From JAUVKT01 sp942491535 (GTDB taxonomy: Bacteria; Bacteroidota; Bacteroidia; Bacteroidales; VadinHA17), in NCBI GenBank assembly GCA_942491535.1, contig CALOBV010000012.1, forward strand, positions 161,168 through 225,167: DNA of 64,000 nt, in the 5' to 3' direction. The position numbers and the translations under genes are program-made. This document shows positions 1 to 8,835 of this stretch, piece after piece. The notes beneath the pieces are model-generated. The model did no database searches, was not told the DNA's origin, and saw nothing but the letters and a program-made list of their open reading frames with translations. Every line of letters begins with the position of its first letter. The first letter of the stretch is position 1.

Positions 1-1457
1 TTGAAATGGAGCAGGAGGAAGTCTCATCAGGCGAAGAAATCGAAATTACACTTACAAACCTGACAGATGAAAAGGGACGCCAGTCACGATACTGGCAGCG
101 GATGGTAATAAGTCTTGAGCAGGGGGAAATTATAAATGCGACAAAACTTCCAGGAGAGGAAAAACAATGGGTGGTTCTGGTTGGAGAAGAAGGACAGGTC
201 ACACTAAAGTACAAAGCACCCCGGATATGCCAGAAAGAGAAAGAGACCATTAAGATCTTTAACTCCTGTATTGGGGTGGTCCCAGACGAACGCTCCCCGG
301 GACTCCTGCAAAGAAACAGTTAACATCCAAAACATTTGATATAGTCCCTTCCGAGCCTAAGGACTGTAATCTCGATATTGATTACAGAACCGACTATCCC
401 CCATATTTCAAACTGGATATCAACAGTATTATCAATGAAAATGACAAGCAGTATCCCGATAATCTCCTGATTGCCATAAAGGCTGAGAAAGGAAGACTGG
501 AAGGAGGACAATTAATCGCCGGATGGCATGTCTATCCAACATCCGGGGGCCGGACAACTGAAAAAATAAAATATACTCCACCGCAATGTGCTATCAGTCA
601 TACTGATATCTTAAGTTTCGCTGCCGTATGTGAAAATAAAAATGGAACAATGAGCATCGGACCGGTCAAATTTACGAAGAAGATCACTAATCCTAAATGT
701 TCCGATGCCACTTTTACTCTGACATCCAGGCACCTGGTGGAAAAGAAACTTGACAAAGAGGAGACTGTCGGCAATGATTATGTGAAACACGGAGAATGAT
801 TACAGGTATGACAGAAAAGGTACTATTACAATCCAGTTAAAAAAACATTCTGTATTAGACCTTCCTTCTATAGGAAACCGGAATGTGCTTCCTGAAACAT
901 GGGTCTATTACATGAGTGAATCCAGAAGTTTTGACAGCTGGGATATAACGTACTTCGAGCATCGAAATGAAGAAAAGACGAGCAAAAGCGGTGGATTCAC
1001 ACAAAAAATCAGTGAGGAGGCTCAGATATCAGATGTCAGGCTTATAAGTCCAATTCCGGAGGCGCCAATAATGGTTATTGTTGCTTACGACAAAAACACT
1101 AAGAAAGCTAAACGCGTGATGGTCCAGGCAAGTTTTGTGCTGGGTTATACTATGAACATCCTCAGATCCACAGAATCGGAAAGTTGGATGGGAGGTGAGA
1201 AAGATAGCCGCAGTAATTCTGAATCAAAAACAAAAAATGAAAGATATTCTTTTGAAATTACTGGCAATCCGGTTATGGATCCTGCAACCGGCAAGAAATT
1301 TCCTTACGGATGCCTTGTAAGCGGTGGCGATGGAAAATCCTCCTTTTCCGGTACAGGCAGAAAGGAGGAAATAACTTCAGAGAATAGCGCATACTATGAG
1401 AAAATATATGATCTGAAAACATCCGATTGGGTCCTCTTGGTCAATGAAAACAAATGA
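1..1457 (+). pseudogene. Broken gene for a large unknown protein, 5' end outside window
   Basis: Three reading-frame segments join into one protein. The first runs to about 323, the second covers about 310-796 and ends in TGA at 797-799, and the third covers about 792-1457. The second shift is restored by dropping one G near 791, after which the coding reads on through GENDYRYDRKG. The first shift lies between about 260 and 325 and has the opposite sign. The N-terminal part looks like a beta-sandwich (strands rich in E, I, T and V; EEIEITLTNLT), which would fit a surface or periplasmic Ig-like protein. I do not recognise the family, and no catalytic motif or membrane segment is visible. Either the gene is decayed or the consensus carries indels. 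The coding quality between the shifts is good, which favours indels. Confidence 0.5.
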
Positions 1458-1548
1458 TGTCAAAACCTAAAACGTCTAAGAATTAATCCTTAATAACTCC
1501 ATGGTAAGAAAAAAGAGCGAAAAAATAATTGAAATATAAAACGATACT

Positions 1549-2338
1549 ATGAGAAATTTATTAAACATAAAGAGACTTGTGACCGTTTCGTTTGTCCTTA
1601 CAGGACTACTATTCACAATGAACCTATATCCTCAGGAGCCTGAACTTTTTACTAAAATAAGAGATAATGATATTGATGCTGTCAAGACTCTTATTGCAGC
1701 CGGAGCAAATGTTAACGAGGAGGATGATATGATGGGATATACACCACTGTTCCTGGCAATCGTTAATAACAATTTTGAAATAGTAAAATTGCTGTTATCT
1801 AATGGGGCCAATATTAACCATAGATACAAAAGGGGTGGATTAAGTCCTCTGATGTATGCATTAAATTCAAATTATATTGATATGGCAAAATTATTAATTG
1901 ACCGGGGAGCGGATATCAATATAAAATCGAATGATGGATCAACAGCGCTGATTTTCGCGGCAGGAAGATCTAAAGAAGCTGTCGAGCTTCTTCTTTCTAA
2001 AGGAGCAGATATAAACGTCCGGACAAAAAATAATCTCGGAGTTTTTACAAATTGCGTTATGGGCCTTTATGTCGGATATGTCTCCTATGATCTGGCTGAG
2101 CTTCTTTTAGAGAAAGGAGCAGATATTAATGAAGAAAACACCAATGAATATATGGCAGGAGAGACTCCTTCTTTTTATTGCTGCAGGCCAGGACAATGAA
2201 GAACTGGTCAGATTTCTGATTAAAAATGGCGCGAATGTCAATGCCAAATCTAAAAAGGGGAAGACTCCCCTATCGATAGCCACAGAGGCAGGGAACGCCA
2301 ATATAATTGAGCTGTTAAAATCCAACGGCGCAAAATGA
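1549..2338 (+). CDS. Exported ankyrin-repeat protein, paralogue 1, interrupted by +1 frameshift
   Basis: The protein starts with a signal peptide (charged start, hydrophobic stretch to about residue 27) followed by consecutive ankyrin repeats with the usual TPL, LL and GADIN/GANVN signatures. The reading frame breaks near 2165-2175, in the run CCTTCTTTTT. Removing one base gives an uninterrupted protein of about 262 residues ending in ELLKSNGAK, matching the ends of the two sister genes at 2398 and 4162. An insert with GVFTNC lies between repeats and is shared by all three paralogues. Ankyrin repeats are protein-binding scaffolds, so a periplasmic partner-binding role is likely, but the partner is unknown. 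The unbroken 3' part argues that this is a sequencing indel or a very recent mutation. Confidence 0.75.
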
Positions 2339-2397
2339 TCTCTGTCAGATGTAACGGAGATTAAATGGAACAAAAGAAAAATATAAGAATTACCATT

Positions 2398-3184
2398 ATG
2401 AAAAAACTAATAATGAATAAAAGATCTGCAATCTTATCCGTGGTGTTGATCGGACTTTTTGCCACAACAAACCTGTTCGCTCAGGAAACAGAACTTTTTG
2501 CCAAAGTCGGGGCAAATGATATTGATGCAGTAAAAAAACTGATTGCGTCCGGTGCTGATGTAAACTATCAACAGGATGATATGATGGGTTACACTGCCTC
2601 TGGGTCTGGCTAAGGACACTGTGATGATGGAGGTACTTATCTCCGCTGGCGCCGATATCAACCACCAGGATAATAGAACAGGGTACACCCCACTGATGAA
2701 TGCACTTAATGGAAATAATATCATGGTAGCTGGATTTTTAATCAGGCAGGGAGCCGATATTAATATTAAGGCCAATGACGGTGCAACTGCCCTTATTCTT
2801 GCATGTGGCTGCTCAGAAGATATTGCTAAACAGCTGCTTGAGAAAGGAGCAGATATCCATGCATTAACTGACAAAGGGAATGGTGTCTTTACTCAATGTA
2901 CGAGCGTGGGTTTAAGAAGAGAAACTGTTAGCTATAAATTTGCCGAATATCTTTTAGCCCAGGGAGCTGACATCGATGAGGCTAATACAACATCCTGGTA
3001 CAAAGGCTATACCCCCCTGTTATGGGCTGTGTCATCCGGCGATGAGAAACTGGTTAGCTTCCTTGTTAAAAATGGTGCAAATGTCAACGCTATCGCAGTT
3101 GAGGGCAAAACACCCCTTTCAATAGCGACTGAAGCCGGATACACAAACATCGTTGAGATACTTAAAGCCAACGGCGCAAAATAG
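2398..3184 (+). CDS. Exported ankyrin-repeat protein, paralogue 2, interrupted by +1 frameshift
   Basis: This is the second tandem copy. It begins MKKLIMNKRS and has a signal peptide ending near an AQE cleavage region. An upstream in-frame ATG at 2365 exists but would put an odd polar leader before the signal peptide. The frame breaks at about 2596. Dropping one base joins MMGYT to PLGLAKDT and gives a protein of about 261 residues with five or more ankyrin repeats. It carries the conserved insert GVFTQC and ends EILKANGAK. The gene lies 59 bases after paralogue 1 and runs in the same direction, so the two are probably co-transcribed. The function is inferred only from the fold: periplasmic protein binding. 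Confidence 0.75.
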
Positions 3185-3214
3185 TTTAAGTTTAAATATA
3201 AAAATCAACCAACC

Positions 3215-3589
3215 ATGAACAATATGAAAAATAAATGCACAATCTTAATCTTACTGGTATGTTCGATTATTGGTCTTGGATCGTGCGAAAAGGATGAAGC
3301 CAATCCCTTTATCGGGACATGGGAAAACTTTGAAATAACAGCTCGTGGTTCCAATGCTACAACCATGGTATACAGGTCGAATATGACCATGACATTTACA
3401 ATGGTGGTAACGGTTGACGACGAGGATACCTCAGCTTCAACAGATTATAATTATTCATATACTTCAACAACACTCACTACCTGGGAAGATGGCGAGCAGG
3501 AAGAAACAACAGAGTATATGATTAATGATACTTACCTGGTTCTTTCCCCCGGGACTGATTTTGAAATAACTCTCACTAAAACTAACTAA
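3215..3589 (+). CDS. Small lipoprotein with lipocalin-like beta module
   Basis: A 124-residue protein with a lipoprotein signal peptide whose lipid-modified cysteine is Cys24 (LGSC). After it comes NPFIGTW, a typical opening of lipocalin-like or META-like beta-barrel lipoproteins, then alternating hydrophobic and threonine-rich strands. The second half is clearly related to the C-terminal module of the lipoprotein at 6020-6862: both have NPF.GTW, an acidic DD-T stretch, Y.YSYT.TTLT and a Y.IN motif. It lies 30 bases after ankyrin paralogue 2. Its role is unknown and it probably sits on the periplasmic or outer face of a membrane. Confidence 0.75.
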   Translation: MNNMKNKCTILILLVCSIIGLGSCEKDEANPFIGTWENFEITARGSNATTMVYRSNMTMTFTMVVTVDDEDTSASTDYNYSYTSTTLTTWEDGEQEETTEYMINDTYLVLSPGTDFEITLTKTN

Positions 3590-3599
3590 AAATATCTGT

Positions 3600-4130
3600 A
3601 TGAGATTCGGTAATACGAGAACCAGAAAACCAGGTAACGCCAACCCCATTACTCTTGGTTTGATATTCGCAATTGTAGGAGGAGCAATATTTTTTCTCTT
3701 TGCCCTGCCTCCTATCCAATATGCAGCTACATCAAAGAGCTGGCCAACGGTGCCTGGAATAGTAACCAGGTCTGAGGTAAGTGTCTGGAAAAGAGACAGC
3801 CAGACTCATTACCAGCCTGATATTGCTTATTCATATACAATTGATGGTAAAAAGTACAGCTCTGCAAAGATAACTGTCGGAGAGCCTCCCCTGGATAATA
3901 ATGTAAATACAGCGAAGCGACTACAGGTAAAATATCCGGTAGGTAAGGAGGTGCTTGTATATTTTGACCCTGAATTGCCCGAGTCTTCAGCCCTTGAGCC
4001 GGGAATAAAAACAGGCGATATTATGCTGGCATCCATTTCAATACTTTTTTTTGCAGTAGGACTGTTTGCACTATACAAAGGATTGAAGGCTAAGAGACAG
4101 GCATCTGAAGCAAAAATGTCACAGCTATAA
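3600..4130 (+). CDS. DUF3592-like membrane protein
   Basis: A 176-residue protein with a hydrophobic segment at about residues 17-37 and another at about 140-160. Between them is a soluble beta-rich domain that reads like DUF3592: SWPTVPG near the first membrane span, then YSYTIDGKKY, then YPVGKEVLVYFDP. In this family the domain is thought to face the periplasm, and the function is not established. It begins 10 bases after the lipoprotein at 3215, so it belongs to the same transcription unit. The family assignment rests on the pattern of the soluble domain. Confidence 0.75.
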   Translation: MRFGNTRTRKPGNANPITLGLIFAIVGGAIFFLFALPPIQYAATSKSWPTVPGIVTRSEVSVWKRDSQTHYQPDIAYSYTIDGKKYSSAKITVGEPPLDNNVNTAKRLQVKYPVGKEVLVYFDPELPESSALEPGIKTGDIMLASISILFFAVGLFALYKGLKAKRQASEAKMSQL

Positions 4131-4161
4131 TAATAAACCTTTTTTAATAAATATTAAAGCA

Positions 4162-4866
4162 ATGAGAAATAAACGGCTAAACAATAACCTTATAAGAATC
4201 AGTACATTACTAACCGGACTCTTCCTGACAGCAATTATTTACGCACAGGAAGCCCAGGAGAGCGATCCTCTCTACAGTGCGACCATCCGAGCAGACATCG
4301 ATGCTGCGAAAAAGGCCCTGGCTGAAGGTGCCGATATAAACAGGCAGAGCGATAATGGCTATACGGCGCTGATGTGGGCGTCTACATACAGTAACAGGTC
4401 TCCATATGATGAAATGGCAAAATTTCTTATCAATGCAGGTGCCGATGTGAACATCCGTGCCAATGATGGAACTACAGCTCTTCTTGATGCAGCTGAGAGC
4501 TCGAAAGAAATTACCCTTATGCTCGTGGAAAAGGGTGCAGATATCACTGCCCGGAGAGATGACGGCAGAGGGATATTCACAAGCTGCATTTTTGGCATCC
4601 TTATGGGAGCCACTGATATTGAACTGGCAGAATTTATGCTATCAAAGGGTGCTGATGTTAATGAGGCAGCCACATCCGGTGATGTAGAGGGCTGGGCAGC
4701 AATTCATTATGCCTGCAGTAACGGTAATGAAGAACTGATTAAGTTTCTTATAAAAAACGGTGCAGATGTAAAAGCAAAAACGGCTGATGGTAAAACGCCC
4801 CTTTCCCTTGTCGGGTCAAAGCATCCGGAAATTGTTGAAATTCTGAAAGCCGCCGGCGCAGAATAG
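4162..4866 (+). CDS. Exported ankyrin-repeat protein, paralogue 3 (intact)
   Basis: A 234-residue, unbroken member of the local ankyrin family. A signal peptide (hydrophobic core about residues 14-27, ending ...IIYAQE) is followed by ankyrin repeats recognisable from GADINRQSDNGYTALMWA, GADVNIRANDGTTALLDA and GADVKAKTADGKTPLSLV. The shared insert GIFTSC lies between repeats. The repeat order matches paralogues 1 and 2, so this gene is the template for correcting their frames. A damaged copy of its last 90 bases is found again at 7493-7583. It probably acts as a periplasmic protein-binding adaptor; no partner can be named. Confidence 0.88.
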   Translation: MRNKRLNNNLIRISTLLTGLFLTAIIYAQEAQESDPLYSATIRADIDAAKKALAEGADINRQSDNGYTALMWASTYSNRSPYDEMAKFLINAGADVNIRANDGTTALLDAAESSKEITLMLVEKGADITARRDDGRGIFTSCIFGILMGATDIELAEFMLSKGADVNEAATSGDVEGWAAIHYACSNGNEELIKFLIKNGADVKAKTADGKTPLSLVGSKHPEIVEILKAAGAE

Positions 4867-4896
4867 TTTTATACGTATTAAATAATACTACATGAT

Positions 4897-5868
4897 ATGA
4901 ACAATAGATATTTTTTTAGACTACCGGTAGTTTTTATTCTTTTAACAATTTCATTAATATATATTACTTCATGTGAGAAGGAACCGGATCCTCTTGCTCT
5001 GACCACACTGGGTGCATCGGAAATCACTTATTCAGGCGCGATTTCCGGTGGAAATATTACAGCTGACGGAGGAGCAGCAATCACTGCAAGGGGCGTTTGC
5101 TGGAGCACCTCCCACAAACCCACGGTAGCTGACAGTAAAACAGAAGACGGGTCAGGCTCCGGCACTTTTACAAGTACACTTACAGGCTTAAGCCCGGAAA
5201 CTCCCTATTATGTACGTGCCTATGCAAGCAATAGTCAGGGAACAGCTTACGGAGGAGAGATTTCATTTACTTCAGGCCAACTGACAGATATTGATGGTAA
5301 CGTGTACAATACTATAACTATAGGCAACCAGGTATGGATGAAAGAGAATCTGAAAGTCACCAAATTCAACGACGGAGCTGATATACCATATGTAACAGAC
5401 AACGATACCTGGTTCCAGACCAACGATCCCGGATACGGGTGGTATGATAACGATGAAGCTACCTATAAAGACTTGTATGGGGCTATGTATAACTGGTACA
5501 CAGTTAACACCGGGAAACTTTGTCCTGATGGCTGGCATGTACCAGGCGATGCGGAATGGACAATCCTGACTGATTTCCTGGGAGGTGAAGAGATAGCCGG
5601 TGGCAAGCTCAAGGAAGCAGGTACTGAACACTGGAGCGATCCCAACACTGATGCCACAAATGTAAGTGGTTTTACAGCCTTGCCAGGTGGATACCGAAGT
5701 AACGGCGGACAATATTACGGTATTGAATGGCAAGGTCGCTGGTGGACTTCCAGTATGATTGATAATAACTTTGTCTGGACCCGACACATGCAAACAGATA
5801 TCGGTAATGTAAACAGGTATGATATGAATAAAAACTATGGATTCTCAGTGCGTTGCATTATGGAATAG
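4897..5868 (+). CDS. FISUMP-domain lipoprotein with Fn3-like domain
   Basis: A 323-residue lipoprotein (lipid cysteine Cys26, ITSC). Residues about 32-125 form a fibronectin-type-III-like domain (ITARGVCWSTS, SPETPYYVRAYASNSQGTAYG). Residues about 128-322 match the Fibrobacter succinogenes major paralogous domain (TIGR02145): DIDGNVYNTITIGNQVWMKENLK, GYGWYDND, YGAMYNWYTV, LCPDGWHVPGDAEWT, GFTALPGGYR and a closing GFSVRCI. Members are surface lipoproteins of Bacteroidota and Fibrobacterota with no proven activity. It lies 30 bases after ankyrin paralogue 3, so the same operon is plausible. Confidence 0.88.
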   Translation: MNNRYFFRLPVVFILLTISLIYITSCEKEPDPLALTTLGASEITYSGAISGGNITADGGAAITARGVCWSTSHKPTVADSKTEDGSGSGTFTSTLTGLSPETPYYVRAYASNSQGTAYGGEISFTSGQLTDIDGNVYNTITIGNQVWMKENLKVTKFNDGADIPYVTDNDTWFQTNDPGYGWYDNDEATYKDLYGAMYNWYTVNTGKLCPDGWHVPGDAEWTILTDFLGGEEIAGGKLKEAGTEHWSDPNTDATNVSGFTALPGGYRSNGGQYYGIEWQGRWWTSSMIDNNFVWTRHMQTDIGNVNRYDMNKNYGFSVRCIME

Positions 5869-6019
5869 TTAATATAATATAAGTATTTACATCAGTTTAT
5901 TAGCCTGATGATCTGTGAATACCGGAGATAATTGATGAAAGTCAGTGAGCATATCCTGAGGGGTTCTGAGTGGAAGCGATACTAATAAAGAAGTTTTATT
6001 CAACTAAAAATATTTGAAG

Positions 6020-6862
6020 ATGAAAATTATTCTTATTTACAAAAACCACATTAAGATAATTTTGCTTTTATGTTTTCTTATAGCTACAGCTTGTAAAAAA
6101 GAGACTACTAAAAAAGTTGAGGCATCATCGGGCTATCTCAAAGTTGAGTTTACATGCACTTACCCTCCCTGGTCTGTGCAAAGCGTAATGAATGTTGAAA
6201 TTGATTCGGAAGGAAACATCGACATAGATCCCGGAGTTCTTCAGTACTCAGGAGAAGTAGAAACAGATGAAACCAGATATACCCGAAGTGGGACATGGCA
6301 AATCTCCCCTGTTGGAGATATAGAGCGTAGCGGGGATGAGACTTATGTAGTTGTTGATCCTGACATTTTTGTTGATAATGACATAACAAGGCTATATGTT
6401 GATGGAATTCTATTTCTTGAACAGCCATATTCGGTGGTAATAGATGATTCACCTGTAACCTTCAGCTACAGTGAGGCAACAGCTAACCCTGCAGGGTCAA
6501 TAGAAGGAGTAAGCGATGCAGGAGGTTCTATAATCTGGTCTCTGAAATTGATTCCTTCAACAACAAATTGCGAATGGATGGCTGGTAACCCATTCGTAGG
6601 TACCTGGAGATACCAGGACGATATAATTACTTCAACTCTGGTGTTCAGTGATGACATGAAAACTACTGCCACCCTTACAACGGATGATGGAATTACCGTA
6701 AACACCATTACGGAAAATTATACCTATTCATATACAGCAACTACACTTACATTAAGCAAAGCAGGTGATCCGGATTATATAACAGATTACCTTATTAATG
6801 CAGAGTCTTTAACTCTATCAATAAATTGGAGAATCCCATGGACCTTCTCAAAAGTGAATTAG
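6020..6862 (+). CDS. Two-module lipoprotein, C-terminal lipocalin-like domain
   Basis: The start is set at the ATG at 6020, since an in-frame TTG six bases upstream adds nothing. The signal peptide ends at a lipobox ATAC with Cys25 and is followed by a lysine-rich tether. The first part (about 30-190) is a beta-rich domain I do not recognise. The last 85 residues begin NPFVGTW and are paralogous to the small lipoprotein at 3215-3589, so a module was fused or lost between these two genes. Its function is unknown and it is likely anchored in a membrane facing the periplasm or the outside. Confidence 0.78.
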   Translation: MKIILIYKNHIKIILLLCFLIATACKKETTKKVEASSGYLKVEFTCTYPPWSVQSVMNVEIDSEGNIDIDPGVLQYSGEVETDETRYTRSGTWQISPVGDIERSGDETYVVVDPDIFVDNDITRLYVDGILFLEQPYSVVIDDSPVTFSYSEATANPAGSIEGVSDAGGSIIWSLKLIPSTTNCEWMAGNPFVGTWRYQDDIITSTLVFSDDMKTTATLTTDDGITVNTITENYTYSYTATTLTLSKAGDPDYITDYLINAESLTLSINWRIPWTFSKVN

Positions 6863-6909
6863 CACAATAAATTATAAACTAATTATTAATAACTTATTAA
6901 ATAAATATT

Positions 6910-7467
6910 ATGAAAAAGACATTCTTATTACTTGTAATTGCAATTTTTGCACTGGTTCAAATGTCAGCGCAAACGCCAACTTTTGCCAAGGGAGATAAAG
7001 CTCTTAATATAGGGATCGGATTGGGTTCATCCTTGTATTCAGGTGGTTTATATAAAACTCAGTTACCTCCCCTGTCAGCTTCTATGGAAATAGGTATCCT
7101 GGATAATCTCCTTGAAAAGGGTGTGCTTGGAGTCGGCCCATATCTTGGGTTTGCATCTTATAAATGGGAGTATTTAGACTGGGGCTGGAAATATACAAAT
7201 ATTATTATCGGTGCCAGGGGAAATTTCCATTATCCTCTTCTGGAAAAGTTTGATACATACACCGGTCTTTTATTAGGTTTTAATATTGTTTCAGCCTCTG
7301 AATTTGGTACTCCAATATTGGGCTATAACTATTCATCCTCTTCAAGTGGTATCGCATGGTCGTGGTTCCTTGGAGCAAAATACTACTTCAAGGAAAACCT
7401 TGCTGCGATGGTTGAACTTGGATATGGTGTAGCGTACCTCAATCTCGGTATAGGAATGAAGTTTTAA
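6910..7467 (+). CDS. Outer-membrane beta-barrel-like protein
   Basis: A 185-residue protein with a clear signal peptide (residues 1-20, ending MSAQ) and a body of alternating strands rich in glycine and aromatic residues (LNIGIGLGSSLYSGG, VGPYLGFASYKW, SWFLGAKYYF). It ends in LGIGMKF, with the terminal phenylalanine typical of outer-membrane barrels recognised by BamA. Its length suits a small 8-strand barrel. No specific family could be named. It lies 47 bases downstream of the lipoprotein at 6020 and closes this run of co-directional envelope genes. Confidence 0.72.
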   Translation: MKKTFLLLVIAIFALVQMSAQTPTFAKGDKALNIGIGLGSSLYSGGLYKTQLPPLSASMEIGILDNLLEKGVLGVGPYLGFASYKWEYLDWGWKYTNIIIGARGNFHYPLLEKFDTYTGLLLGFNIVSASEFGTPILGYNYSSSSSGIAWSWFLGAKYYFKENLAAMVELGYGVAYLNLGIGMKF

Positions 7468-7492
7468 TATTCAATGAATAATAATAGATCCA

Positions 7493-7583
7493 GCAAAAAC
7501 AGCTGACGGTAATACACCCTTTTCTCTTGTAGGGTCAAACGCATCCGGAAATTATTGAAATACTGAAAGCCGCCGGCGCAGAG
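7493..7583 (+). pseudogene. Remnant of the 3' end of an ankyrin gene
   Basis: These 91 bases are a recognisable, diverged copy of 4774-4863, the last codons of ankyrin paralogue 3. The shared stretches include GTCAAA, GCATCCGGAAATT and AAAGCCGCCGGCGCAGA. The copy has one extra C after GTCAAA, which shifts the frame and brings in a TGA, and it lacks the original stop. Nothing upstream of it resembles the rest of the gene. It appears to be the scar of a lost ankyrin copy, or of a duplication whose other end lies elsewhere. Confidence 0.85.
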
Positions 7584-7621
7584 TTATTATTTTATGTAGA
7601 ATTAATCAATATAATATAATT

Positions 7622-8725
7622 ATGAAACTAATTAATAAATCAATCCTTAGCATAATCTCAGTTTTGCTGATATTCTTTTTCTATAGCTGCCAGAAGAATG
7701 ATCCTGATACGGAGGATGATATAATAGCTAAAATAGCTGAATACACTGGTGGTTCTTTCAAGATGGTTTATTGCCCGGGTGGGACATTCCTTACCAATGA
7801 TGATGATGATGATCCTGATTTTGAAGACGGGCCTGAAGTAACTGTAGCTCCTTTCTGGATATCTGAGATAGAAGTCACCAATGAACTTCTGGCCTGGATC
7901 TATAATTGTGCTTCCGGCCTCGATATAGTCCCGGGAGCCATCACGGGAGGAACGCCGATATTTGATACTGAAGATGATAACGCTCCGAACTATCTTTGCG
8001 AAGACTATGTGAAATGGGGCGATCAGCCTCTTATATATATGGGAGGATCCCAGCTAAATGGCTACCACGATATAGAGCTAAATAATGGCTTCAATCCGAG
8101 AGATGGCCTTGATGACTACCCCTGTACCGATATAACGTGGTATGGGGCAATAATGGCCTGTAACTGGCTTACCGATAAAGGTGTGGGAATAGGCCAGTTA
8201 AGTAAGGTGTACTCTGATATTGATGAGGAGTGGTTGGCCAATGAGACAGTAAGTAATACTAATAAAACAGGATTCAGGCTGCCAACTCCAGCAGAATGGG
8301 AGTGCGCTGCCCGCTGGCAGGGCCCGGATAACTCCGGCGATTGCTATGAATATCCTGCCGGCAGCGGACAGTACTGGACACGTGGTGGTTGTGCAAGTGG
8401 TGCGACAGCTCTGGCAAACGACGTGACAGCCACTTCTGAAGTAGCCGTCTATAAATATAGTGATGCCAGTATTCAAAATCCTGAAGATGTACAGGAAGTA
8501 ATTGAAAACAGGAAACCTAATGCCCTGGGCCTTTACGATATGAGCGGAAACGTATGGGAATGGTGCTACGATGAAGATGAAACCTGGCAAATCAGGATAA
8601 TAAGGGGTGGCGGAGCATTCTCTTATTTTAATGATGTAAGGATAACTTCAACATGGGCATATCCTGCAGATGGTACAGCCAGCGATCTTGGCTTCCGGCT
8701 GGTGATGAGTGCAGACGATAAATAG
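7622..8725 (+). CDS. SUMF1/formylglycine-generating-enzyme-like lipoprotein
   Basis: A 367-residue lipoprotein (lipid cysteine Cys23, YSC). Residues about 45-365 form an FGE-sulfatase/SUMF1 fold: MVYCPGGTF, then FWISEIEVTNE, then TGFRLPTPAEWECAAR, LYDMSGNVWEWC, IRGGGAFS and a closing DLGFRLV. True sulfatase activators use two cysteines near the C-terminus; I do not see the matching catalytic pair. The protein is more likely a binding or structural member of this large family. Many Bacteroidota carry such lipoproteins, for example GldK-type gliding/T9SS components, but nothing here proves a T9SS role. It begins right after the ankyrin remnant. Confidence 0.87.
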   Translation: MKLINKSILSIISVLLIFFFYSCQKNDPDTEDDIIAKIAEYTGGSFKMVYCPGGTFLTNDDDDDPDFEDGPEVTVAPFWISEIEVTNELLAWIYNCASGLDIVPGAITGGTPIFDTEDDNAPNYLCEDYVKWGDQPLIYMGGSQLNGYHDIELNNGFNPRDGLDDYPCTDITWYGAIMACNWLTDKGVGIGQLSKVYSDIDEEWLANETVSNTNKTGFRLPTPAEWECAARWQGPDNSGDCYEYPAGSGQYWTRGGCASGATALANDVTATSEVAVYKYSDASIQNPEDVQEVIENRKPNALGLYDMSGNVWEWCYDEDETWQIRIIRGGGAFSYFNDVRITSTWAYPADGTASDLGFRLVMSADDK

Positions 8726-8835
8726 GATAATAAATATTATCTGTCTTAAAGGATGAGATTATCAGTTCATTTTTGCAGTTCCTGTCCGTATGATGCATAA
8801 AAGATTAGTATAACTCTAATAAAAAATAACTTATC

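Noticed and set aside
7622..8725. Active formylglycine-generating enzyme for sulfatases
   Set aside because: I could not find the cysteine pair needed for activity and there is no sulfatase gene in the window.
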